Under the pieces are notes generated by a model. That model was not told the origin of the DNA. It saw nothing but the letters and a program-made list of their open reading frames with translations, and ran no database searches. DNA of 64,000 nt from assembly GCA_963715675.1 (NCBI GenBank), contig OY970265.1, forward strand, positions 62,001 to 126,000, in the 5' to 3' direction. The stretch comes from DASVWZ01 sp963715675 (GTDB lineage: Bacteria; Acidobacteriota; Terriglobia; Terriglobales; Acidobacteriaceae). Position 1 is the stretch's first letter, and every line of letters starts with the position of its first letter. The translations under genes and the position numbers were made by a program. Positions 25,611 to 33,290 of the stretch are shown here, in pieces.

Positions 25611-26498
25611 ATGTCAGATCCGGTCACGCTAATCGAGTGTCCCCGCGATGCCTGGCAAGGGCTGAAAGGGCAGATCCCTGCCTATCTGAAAGTGGACTAC
25701 CTGAAAGCCTTGATCAGCGCGGGATTCAAACACCTTGATGCCGCTTCTTTCGTTTCTCCGAAGGCTGTCCCGCAGATGGCCGACTCGGAAGAAGTCCTGA
25801 AAGAACTCGATCCGCCGGATGATGTCGAGATCATCGGCATCGTGGTCAACGAAAAAGGCGCGCAGCGCGCCATCGATACCAACCTGGTCCGCACCCTTGG
25901 TTTTCCGTATTCGGTTTCGCCCACATTTCTGAGCAACAATCAACATCAGACGCTCGAAGAGGCTCTGGACCAACTGGAAAGGGTCCTGAACAAGGCGGAA
26001 GACGCCCGTCTGGATGTGGTCGCGTACATTTCGATGGCTTTCGGCAACCCCTATGGAGATCAGTGGAGCGTGCAGGAAGTGGTCGATGCCGTCGATGTGC
26101 TCGAATCATCAGGAGTTCGCATGATTTCCCTCGCCGACACGATTGGCCTCGCCGGACCCGATCAGATTCGCGAACTGGTTTCCGCCGTGCTGGCGAAGTA
26201 CGACAACTTCGATCTCGGAGTTCATCTGCACAGCCGTCCCGAGCTGGCGGCGGAAAAGGTGACGGCAGCTTACGACGCGGGTTGCCGTCGCTTCGATTCC
26301 GCGCTCGGCGGCTTGGGCGGATGTCCCTTCGCCCAGGATGCGCTAGTCGGCAACATTCCGACCGAGAAAGTGGTTGAGGCTCTGAAGGCGCGTGGTGCGA
26401 TTCTTCCACCGCTGAAACCGCTCGACAATTTGCTGCGAATCACGGCGGGAATCGGGACGAGATACACGAACGTGAACCTGGAGGATCAGGCAGTTTAA
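25611..26498 (+). CDS. Hydroxymethylglutaryl-CoA lyase-like protein
   Basis: TIM-barrel lyase of 295 residues that would split HMG-CoA to acetoacetate and acetyl-CoA as the last leucine step. The catalytic Arg-Asp pair is in ECPRDAWQG (classical lyases read PRDGLQNE), the Lys/Ser barrel residues in ASFVSPKAVPQMAD, the metal HxH in GVHLHSRPE, and the catalytic Cys loop as GGLGGCPFAQD. The PRDAWQ variant resembles a subgroup seen outside Proteobacteria. ATG 25611 is preferred over an upstream in-frame start. It follows MccB by 98 nt. Confidence 0.85.
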   Translation: MSDPVTLIECPRDAWQGLKGQIPAYLKVDYLKALISAGFKHLDAASFVSPKAVPQMADSEEVLKELDPPDDVEIIGIVVNEKGAQRAIDTNLVRTLGFPYSVSPTFLSNNQHQTLEEALDQLERVLNKAEDARLDVVAYISMAFGNPYGDQWSVQEVVDAVDVLESSGVRMISLADTIGLAGPDQIRELVSAVLAKYDNFDLGVHLHSRPELAAEKVTAAYDAGCRRFDSALGGLGGCPFAQDALVGNIPTEKVVEALKARGAILPPLKPLDNLLRITAGIGTRYTNVNLEDQAV

Positions 26499-26566
26499 AC
26501 CGCGGAGGCACGGTTGTTCTGCCTCCCGCCAGCGCCGGAGTCGCGCTTCGCCCGGAACAAACAAAA

Positions 26567-27349
26567 ATGCCATACAACACTCTACAACTCGCAGTTGACA
26601 CCGGCGTCGCCGTCATCACGCTGAACCGTCCCGAAAAGCGCAATGCCATCAGTTACCAATTGATCGAGGAACTCCTGCAGGCATTGGACGAGGTCTCCAA
26701 GTCCTCCGCGCTGGTTCTGATCCTCACCGGTGCCGGCAACGCTTTCTGTTCCGGCATGGATTTGGAGAATCTGAAGGCGTTGCTGGGGCGCACCTCGGAA
26801 CAAAGCCTGCAGGATTCCCAGATCATGGCGCGGCTTTTCCGTTCAATCTACGAATTCCCCCGGCCCACCATTGCCGCGGTGAATGGGCCGGCCATTGCCG
26901 GCGGCTGCGGTCTGGCTACGCTCTGCGACTTCACGCTGGCCGTTCCCGAAGCCAAGTTCGGCTACACCGAAGTGCGCATCGGCTTCGTTCCGGCCATCGT
27001 TTCCACTTTCTTGCTGCGCCAGATTGGAGAAAAGCATGCCCGCGATCTGCTGCTGACCGGCCGGATCATCACAGCAGAGGAAGCATGCCGAATCGGGTTG
27101 ATTAACGAGATCGTCTCCCCGGAGAAACTTGCGGAACGCGCCCGCGAACTGGCAGCGCAACTCATGGAGAACAGCCCGGCGTCGCTGAAGTACACCAAGC
27201 GCCTGCTCAGCGAACATGCGCGCCGGGAACTCGATGCGCAGATCGACTCCGCGGTGCGGGAGAACGCCGCCGTACGGGCGACTCATGATTTTCGCGAGGG
27301 AGTTTCGTCGTTTCTGGAAAAGCGCAAGCCGCGCTGGAGCGGCCAATGA
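26567..27349 (+). CDS. Enoyl-CoA hydratase, probable methylglutaconyl-CoA hydratase
   Basis: Crotonase of 260 residues. The oxyanion-hole CSGMDLENL and GPAIAGGCGLATLCDF are present, with a Glu at the catalytic position in KFGYTEVRIGFVPAIVS. The resemblance to AUH/LiuC-type hydratases and the position after MccB and HMG-CoA lyase suggest hydration of 3-methylglutaconyl-CoA. Its stop overlaps the ATG of the thioesterase gene (ATGA), so the two are probably translationally coupled. Confidence 0.85.
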   Translation: MPYNTLQLAVDTGVAVITLNRPEKRNAISYQLIEELLQALDEVSKSSALVLILTGAGNAFCSGMDLENLKALLGRTSEQSLQDSQIMARLFRSIYEFPRPTIAAVNGPAIAGGCGLATLCDFTLAVPEAKFGYTEVRIGFVPAIVSTFLLRQIGEKHARDLLLTGRIITAEEACRIGLINEIVSPEKLAERARELAAQLMENSPASLKYTKRLLSEHARRELDAQIDSAVRENAAVRATHDFREGVSSFLEKRKPRWSGQ

Positions 27350-27783
27350 ACTCGCCGGAGAATGAGAAGAGCTGTGAGACGCGGCTCCGCGTGCGCTATG
27401 CGGAAACCGACCAGATGGGTGTTGTCTATCACTCGAACTATTTCATCTGGTTCGAAGTCGGACGCGTGGAATTGCTGCGGCAGCTGGGCTTCTCTTATCG
27501 CGAAATGGAAGCCCAGGACGGTTGCGCGATCGCGGTCATCGACGCGCGCTGCCGTTACAAAGCTCCCGCCCGCTATGACGATGAGATCATCGTCCGCACC
27601 CACTTGGTACTTCTCCGCGAGTCGCTCCTCCAGTTCGCATGCGAACTGTTGCGGGTCGAGGATGGCGCCCTGCTCGCGGAGGGTGACACCACGCACATCG
27701 TGGTTGACCGGCAGATGAGGAAGATTCCACTGCCGGAAAAGTATATGGCCGCCTTTCGCGCTGTGGTAAGTAAGCAACTCTAA
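27346..27783 (+). CDS. Hotdog-fold acyl-CoA thioesterase (YbgC/4HBT family)
   Basis: 145-residue single hotdog domain. The family signature YAETDQMGVVYHSNYFIWFE contains the catalytic Asp and Tyr, followed by EVGRVELLRQLGFSYREME. It hydrolyses short- or branched-chain acyl-CoA to free acid and CoA. It begins within the last codons of the preceding hydratase (4-nt overlap), so it probably acts as an overflow valve or terminal step for the same acyl-CoA pathway. The substrate is unknown. Confidence 0.88.
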   Translation: MNSPENEKSCETRLRVRYAETDQMGVVYHSNYFIWFEVGRVELLRQLGFSYREMEAQDGCAIAVIDARCRYKAPARYDDEIIVRTHLVLLRESLLQFACELLRVEDGALLAEGDTTHIVVDRQMRKIPLPEKYMAAFRAVVSKQL

Positions 27784-27830
27784 GCGTTCCGGTGGTTCGT
27801 CGCGATGCGCAGAACGGGTTACACGATTTC

Positions 27831-29363
27831 ATGAAAGCTCTTCACATCAACGGAAACGATCTCACTTTGGAAGCCGTGCGCGATGTCGCGGTGGAGCGGC
27901 GTCCGGTACTACTGGCGCCTGACGCGCGCGAGGCAGCCGGCCGGGCCCGAGCCGTGGTGGACGCGCTGGTTGCAGGCAACCAGGTCTCCTATGCCATCAC
28001 CACCGGCGTTGGAAAGCTCAGCGACGTGCGCATCGCCGGGGATCAAATTCGCGAAATGCAAGTTAACCTGGTCCGTTCCCACGCCGTCGGAATCGGTGAC
28101 CCGCTGGCGCCGGCTGAAGTCCGCGCCATGATGCTGCTGCGCGCCAATTCTCTTTCCAAGGGCCATTCCGGGGTGCGTGCTCTTCTGATTGAGACGCTGT
28201 GCGAGATGCTGAATCGCGGCGTTACCCCCTACGTCCCGTCGCAAGGAAGCGTTGGCGCCAGCGGAGACCTGGCGCCGCTCGCTCACCTCGCACTTGCCCT
28301 GATCGGCGAAGGCGAGTGCTTGGATGATAAGGGCAGCCGCATCCCCAGTGCCGAAGCGATGCGGCAAGCACAAGTCAATCCGGTTTCACTCGAAGCCAAA
28401 GAAGCGGTTTCGCTCATCAATGGCACGCAAGCCATGCTGTCCCTGGGAATCCTTGCCCTGCTGGCGGCGGAAACTTTGGTCGATTCGGCGGACGTAATCG
28501 CCTCATTGTCGCTTGACGCCCTGCAAGGCACGGTAGTGGCATTTGACGAACGCATCCATAAGGCTCGCCCGCACCCGGGGCAGGTTTCCACTGCGGCGAA
28601 TCTTCGGAAAATGCTGGAAGGCAGCCAGATTAACCAAGCGCATCGCGACTGCGGACGCGTGCAGGACGCCTATTCGCTGCGCTGCATCCCGCAGGTGCAC
28701 GGAGCCGTGCGCGATACCCTGGCCCATTGCCGCCCGATCATGGAGACGGAGGCGAACTCTGCCGTGGACAATCCCCTGGTGTTCCTGAATCCAAAGCCGG
28801 CGGGAACCGAAGCCGACGTGATCTCCGGCGGCAATTTTCACGGTGAGCCGATTGCGTTCGCGCTCGACTTTCTGGGGATCGCGCTCAGCGCGTTGGCCGG
28901 AATCTCCGAGCGGCGGCTGGAACGTCTGGTCAACCCCGCCTTGAATGAAGGCCTGCCGCCGTTTCTTGCTGCTGGCGCCGGACTCAACTCCGGCTTCATG
29001 ATGCCCCAGGTCACGGCCGCCGCCCTGGTGAGCGAAAACAAAATCCTCGCGCATCCTGCGTCGGTCGATTCGATCACCACCTCCGGCAATAAGGAAGATT
29101 TCGTCTCCATGGGGATGACCGCTGCGTGGAAGCTCAAACGCATCGTCGGGAATACGCAGAATGTCCTGGCGATCGAGGCAATGGCCGCGGCACAGGCGCT
29201 TGATTTTCTTGCGCCACTCAAGCCGGGAAAGCGGGGCCAGGCGGCACACGCCTCCATCCGCTCCGTCTCCGCGACCGTGGACAAAGACCGCGTGATGTAT
29301 CAGGATTTCGTGCGTATTGCAGAACTGATCGCAAGCGGCAGGGTCGCGGCAGCGCTCCGATAG
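27831..29363 (+). CDS. hutH: Histidine ammonia-lyase
   Basis: Deaminates L-histidine to urocanate. 510 residues, the normal length. The MIO cofactor forms from Ala-Ser-Gly in GASGDLAPLAHLAL, and VQDAYSLRCIPQVHGA, GGNFHGEPIAFALD and SITTSGNKEDFVSMG are the HAL-type active-site segments (the His-binding loops distinguish it from tyrosine/phenylalanine lyases). ATG 27831 is chosen over GTG 27792 on length. No other hut gene is in the window; it follows the thioesterase by 47 nt and may share its transcript. Confidence 0.9.
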   Translation: MKALHINGNDLTLEAVRDVAVERRPVLLAPDAREAAGRARAVVDALVAGNQVSYAITTGVGKLSDVRIAGDQIREMQVNLVRSHAVGIGDPLAPAEVRAMMLLRANSLSKGHSGVRALLIETLCEMLNRGVTPYVPSQGSVGASGDLAPLAHLALALIGEGECLDDKGSRIPSAEAMRQAQVNPVSLEAKEAVSLINGTQAMLSLGILALLAAETLVDSADVIASLSLDALQGTVVAFDERIHKARPHPGQVSTAANLRKMLEGSQINQAHRDCGRVQDAYSLRCIPQVHGAVRDTLAHCRPIMETEANSAVDNPLVFLNPKPAGTEADVISGGNFHGEPIAFALDFLGIALSALAGISERRLERLVNPALNEGLPPFLAAGAGLNSGFMMPQVTAAALVSENKILAHPASVDSITTSGNKEDFVSMGMTAAWKLKRIVGNTQNVLAIEAMAAAQALDFLAPLKPGKRGQAAHASIRSVSATVDKDRVMYQDFVRIAELIASGRVAAALR

Positions 29364-29410
29364 TCAATCTCCCGCGCCTTCTCGCCCCCCCCGGCCAGAC
29401 CGAAGGGCGT

Positions 29411-29416
29411 TATAAT
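29411..29416 (+). promoter_or_regulatory. Putative -10 box before the secreted protein gene at 29444
   Basis: TATAAT preceded by GGGCGT, 27 nt before ATG 29444. No good -35 hexamer at normal spacing. Confidence 0.45.
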
Positions 29417-29443
29417 CGAGCCAGAGCCGTCCTGGATGCTGCC

Positions 29444-30454
29444 ATGAAGCCACACTGTTTTCCTTTTGTAACCGCTTGGGCGTTGAGTGTGACGCTGGCG
29501 GGCGCATCCGGTCAGAATGCCTCTTCTCAAAATTCATCTGCGCCGCCGCAGCACCTTTCTAAGCAGACCCGCGTGGAGTTGATTCAGGTATTTACTTCCG
29601 AACTGGTCTACATTCGCACCTCATTTCCCATGGGCAAGAAGGGCTTGACGTTGAAGGATGGCGTAGTTTCCCCCAACGGAGAGCAACTGCAGCAAGCGCT
29701 CGCCATGTGGGGTCCGGCAGTCAAAGCTGGCGACCAGGCGCGCCTTACCGCGATTGTGATCAAAGACGACCGCATCCATTTCGAGGTCAACGGGGGCCCC
29801 GTCAAGAAGCAGAAGTGGTACCAGCACCTCCAGGTTGGAGTGGGAGGGAACACGTCTCAGGTCTCTCCCAGCGATTCGAATGCGAATCCGCGGGGATCCT
29901 GTGTTGACCTCATTTTCGATCACTACGTGCCGGAACTGGATGCAAAGCAGCTCAAAACTCTGCTCCACCCGGTTTTCGACTTTGACGCCAAGTCCGCTCT
30001 CGAAGCGTACTTGGACACTGTTCCACCGAAAGTGCGCGACGCCATCAACAACCACCAGGTGTTGGTTGGGATGAACCGTGAGATGGTCACTTACTCGAAA
30101 GGGCGTCCCCCGAAGAAAATCCGCGAGAAAGATGGCGACACCGAATACGAAGATTGGATCTACGGAGAACCGCCGCAGGATGTGGAGTTTGTTCGTATGG
30201 TCGGAGACGAGGTAGTCCGCATCGAGACCATGAAGGTCGATGGCACCAAGATGGTCCGCACCGGAAAAGAAGTGGACCTGACTCCGACGCCAAGCGTTGC
30301 CAACGCAGCGCAGGAAGCGCAGCCCGCCAATGCGCCGAGTTTGCGGCGTCCGGGAGAAGAAGCGCCGGACGCGCCGCCCAGCGCCGGAGGCGTGGTACCG
30401 GTTCCAACGCCACCCCCAGGAACCGATACTCCAAAACCGCCTAACTATACTTGA
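29444..30454 (+). CDS. Secreted protein of unknown function
   Basis: 336 residues, not recognised. A signal peptide (FPFVTAWALSVTLAGASGQ) is followed by a Ser/Gln-rich linker, then a globular region from about residue 45 to 260 with Q-x-W-Y-Q-H-L-Q-V-G and a LIFDHYVPELDAKQLKTLL helix. The last ~60 residues are Pro/Ala-rich with repeated Pro-Pro-Pro, likely disordered. Single-gene context between hutH and nadE. Periplasmic or surface location is inferred. Confidence 0.7.
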   Translation: MKPHCFPFVTAWALSVTLAGASGQNASSQNSSAPPQHLSKQTRVELIQVFTSELVYIRTSFPMGKKGLTLKDGVVSPNGEQLQQALAMWGPAVKAGDQARLTAIVIKDDRIHFEVNGGPVKKQKWYQHLQVGVGGNTSQVSPSDSNANPRGSCVDLIFDHYVPELDAKQLKTLLHPVFDFDAKSALEAYLDTVPPKVRDAINNHQVLVGMNREMVTYSKGRPPKKIREKDGDTEYEDWIYGEPPQDVEFVRMVGDEVVRIETMKVDGTKMVRTGKEVDLTPTPSVANAAQEAQPANAPSLRRPGEEAPDAPPSAGGVVPVPTPPPGTDTPKPPNYT

Positions 30455-30519
30455 GGCGGTGCATACCAAATCGACGGGACCGTTGACGGCGTGGTTTGCC
30501 ACGCTGTGACCGCCCTCAC

Positions 30520-30548
30520 TTGGCGGCTGCCAGCCTCAGCCTTACACT
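30520..30548 (+). promoter_or_regulatory. Putative promoter of nadE (leaderless)
   Basis: TTGGCG (30520-30525), 17-nt spacer, TACACT (30543-30548), then only 6 nt to GTG 30555. This geometry places the transcription start at or next to the start codon. Confidence 0.55.
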
Positions 30549-30554
30549 AGAACT

Positions 30555-32195
30555 GTGAAAATTGCGCTGGGGCAGATCAATCCCACGGTCGGAGATTTCC
30601 AGGGGAATGCGGCGAAGATCATCGAGTTTTCGCACCGCGCGCGCGGGGAAGGCGCGGAACTGATTCTTTTCCCCGAGCTTTCCGTTTGCGGATATCCGCC
30701 GCGCGACTTGGTGGAACGCCCCTCCTTCGTTGCCCGCAACCGCGAGACCGTTGAGCACATCGCGCAGCGCACGCCGGAAATCGCGGTGATCTGCGGCCTG
30801 GTGACTCCGGCGCAGGCGGAAACCGGGAAGTCCGTGATGAACTCCGCCGTGCTGCTCAAAGACGGCCGGATCGCCTTCCTGCAGTCGAAGATGTTGCTTC
30901 CCACCTATGACGTTTTCGACGAGATGCGTAATTTCGCGCCCGCGAAAAGTCAAGCGCTGTTTCCCTTTTGTGGCAAGCAAATGGCCCTCACCATTTGCGA
31001 GGATGCCTGGAATGACAAGCAGTACTGGGACAAGCCGCTCTACACGCTCGATCCCGTAGAGACCTTAATCCATGCCGGCGGGAATTTTCTGCTCAACATC
31101 TCCGGCTCTCCGTTCTGGCTCGGCAAGCGGGAGTTGCGCCGCGACATACTTTCGACTCTGGCCCGCAATTACAAAGTGCCGGTCGTCATGGTGAACCAGG
31201 TGGGCGGCAACGACTCGCTGGTGTTCGACGGATCAAGCCTGGTGCTGAACCCGGCGGGCGAGGTGATTGCCCAAGGGAAGTCCTTTGAAGAAGACATTGT
31301 CTATTTCGATCCAGACCGGCTGACCGGCGAGGTGCACGAACAGATCGCCGGGGAAGAGGCCAGCGCTTACGCAGCTTTGGTTCTAGGTACCCGCGACTAT
31401 GTCCGCAAGTGTGGCTTCCAGCAGGTGATTGTCGGGTTGAGTGGCGGGATCGATTCGGCGCTCACCGCCGCCATCGCTACCGATGCCCTGGGACCGGAGA
31501 ACGTGGTTGGCGTGGGCATGCCGGGGCCGTATTCATCCGCCGGTTCGATCGAGGATGCGCGCGCGCTTGCGGACAATCTGGGCATCCGGTTTGAACTGCT
31601 GCCAATCGGCGAAATCTTTGAAAGCTATCGAAAGACGTTGTCCAAAGCGTTTGCCGGACGAAAGGAAGATGAGACCGAGGAGAATCTGCAGTCGCGGGCC
31701 CGGGGAATGTTGCTGATGGCGCTTTCCAATAAGTTCGGCGCCATCGTCCTCAGCACCGGCAACAAGAGCGAACTGGGCGTCGGGTACTGCACTCTTTATG
31801 GGGACATGGTCGGCGGGCTCGCCGTGATCTCCGACGTGCCCAAAACCTTGGTTTACCGGCTCAGCCGCTTCCTGAATTCTCGTCGCCCCGTCATTCCGCA
31901 AAACAGTCTGGAAAAGCCGCCGTCCGCCGAACTGCGGCCCGGCCAGAAAGATAGCGACAGCCTGCCGCAGTATGAGGTGCTCGATGCGATTCTGGAAGAT
32001 TTTGTTGAAGAATCCCATAGCGCGAACCAGATTGCCCAGGAACGCGGCTTCGATGTTAATCTGGTGCGTCGCGTGATTCGCATGATCGAGCGCAGCGAGT
32101 ATAAGCGGCAACAGGCAGCTCCGGGGATCAAGATTTCCTCGAAAGCTTTCGGCTACGGACGACGTTTTCCCATTGCCGCCAGGTCTGACATGTAA
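30555..32195 (+). CDS. nadE: Glutamine-dependent NAD+ synthetase
   Basis: Final step of NAD synthesis: amidation of nicotinate adenine dinucleotide using glutamine. Two domains in 546 residues. The N-terminal nitrilase-type amidotransferase has its Glu in LILFPELSVCGYPPRDL, a Lys after LQSKMLLPTYDVFDEMR, and its Cys in LTICEDAWND. The C-terminal synthetase carries the PP-loop VGLSGGIDSALTAAIA and STGNKSELGVGYCTLYGDM. The start is GTG, with a promoter-like -10 six nucleotides upstream and no Shine-Dalgarno. Confidence 0.96.
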   Translation: MKIALGQINPTVGDFQGNAAKIIEFSHRARGEGAELILFPELSVCGYPPRDLVERPSFVARNRETVEHIAQRTPEIAVICGLVTPAQAETGKSVMNSAVLLKDGRIAFLQSKMLLPTYDVFDEMRNFAPAKSQALFPFCGKQMALTICEDAWNDKQYWDKPLYTLDPVETLIHAGGNFLLNISGSPFWLGKRELRRDILSTLARNYKVPVVMVNQVGGNDSLVFDGSSLVLNPAGEVIAQGKSFEEDIVYFDPDRLTGEVHEQIAGEEASAYAALVLGTRDYVRKCGFQQVIVGLSGGIDSALTAAIATDALGPENVVGVGMPGPYSSAGSIEDARALADNLGIRFELLPIGEIFESYRKTLSKAFAGRKEDETEENLQSRARGMLLMALSNKFGAIVLSTGNKSELGVGYCTLYGDMVGGLAVISDVPKTLVYRLSRFLNSRRPVIPQNSLEKPPSAELRPGQKDSDSLPQYEVLDAILEDFVEESHSANQIAQERGFDVNLVRRVIRMIERSEYKRQQAAPGIKISSKAFGYGRRFPIAARSDM

Positions 32196-32284
32196 ACTGA
32201 CAAACAGACAGCGTTATCTCGATCGGCCTGTCATCGCTAGCATGTGGGTAGTGATCTCACGTGAAAAACAACGGAAAGGAACTC

Positions 32285-33166
32285 ATGTTTCGTCGCCTGA
32301 ACCTTATCACCATTGTCCTTTTGCTGGCCGGCCTGGCTGGCGCGCAACAACCACCCGCAGAGCCTCGCGCCGGGGCGAACTCATCCGCCAACCTGCCCTC
32401 GGAAGAAACCGTAAACGCCTTTATGCAGGCGACCTTCGGTTACGACTCTTCGATCCACTGGAAGATTGCGGGCATAAAGCCCGCGCCCGCCCAGGGTCTG
32501 GTTGAGGTGGACATCGTCCTCATCTCCGCCCAGGGTTCGCATGAAGAGAAGTTTTATGTCACGCCGGACGGCAAACACACCGTGATTGGCGAGATCCTTC
32601 CTTTTGGCCCCCATCCATTCGCTGAAATCCAGACAAAACTGGAGAAGGGAGTCAATGGTCCGGCGCACGGACCGGCGGATGCCCCAGTGACGGTGGTCGA
32701 GTTCAGCGACCTGCAGTGTCCGCATTGCAAAGACGCGCAGCCCACCGTCAGCAAGCTCATGGCGGAGAACAAGAACGTGCGCGTGGTTTTCCAGAATTTT
32801 CCGTTGCCAATGCACGATTGGGCGTCCAAGGCAGCCGCCTACGCCGATTGCGTTGGTCGAAGTTCCAACGATGCATTCTGGAAGTTTGTCGAGAGCGTCT
32901 ATGGGGCACAGTCGGAGATTACCGCCTCCAACGCCGACCAGAAGCTGAGCGGGTTTGCGGACGCCGCCGGGCTCAAGGGCTCCGAGATTGCCGCTTGCGC
33001 TGTCAAACCCGAAACCACTACGCGGATCGAACAATCTCAAAACCTCGCTAATCTGCTGGATGTGGATTCCACGCCGACGTTCTTCGTGAACGGCCGCAGA
33101 CTTCCAGCTGTCCCCTACGATGTGCTGGTGAAGTTGGTGGATTTCGCCGCCAAGCAGGGGCAATAA
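32285..33166 (+). CDS. DsbA-like periplasmic thiol-disulfide oxidoreductase
   Basis: 293 residues: signal peptide (LITIVLLLAGLAGAQQ), an N-terminal domain of about 110 residues, and a DsbA/thioredoxin_4 domain opening VVEFSDLQCPHCKDAQPTV with the redox CPHC motif and the cis-Pro loop DSTPTFFVNGR near the C-terminus. It probably promotes disulfide formation or isomerisation in the periplasm. ATG 32285 follows GGAAAGGAACTC; the in-frame GTG eight codons upstream is rejected because the signal peptide and ribosome-binding site fit the ATG. Confidence 0.9.
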   Translation: MFRRLNLITIVLLLAGLAGAQQPPAEPRAGANSSANLPSEETVNAFMQATFGYDSSIHWKIAGIKPAPAQGLVEVDIVLISAQGSHEEKFYVTPDGKHTVIGEILPFGPHPFAEIQTKLEKGVNGPAHGPADAPVTVVEFSDLQCPHCKDAQPTVSKLMAENKNVRVVFQNFPLPMHDWASKAAAYADCVGRSSNDAFWKFVESVYGAQSEITASNADQKLSGFADAAGLKGSEIAACAVKPETTTRIEQSQNLANLLDVDSTPTFFVNGRRLPAVPYDVLVKLVDFAAKQGQ

Positions 33167-33290
33167 TATTGACCTCGGCCGCTGCGAACTAGATCTGGTT
33201 TCAAGAATCGGTTTTGGGAAGGATACGGCTTCAGGAGCGGAATCTTCTTGAAACCAGTGCCAGGCTTGTCTGCCCGGTCCAGAACGAAGA

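Noticed and set aside
30489..30504. GCGTGG-TTTG-CCACGC hairpin as terminator of the secreted protein gene
   Set aside because: Six-bp stem with no U-tract, and it overlaps the nadE upstream region; too weak to call.
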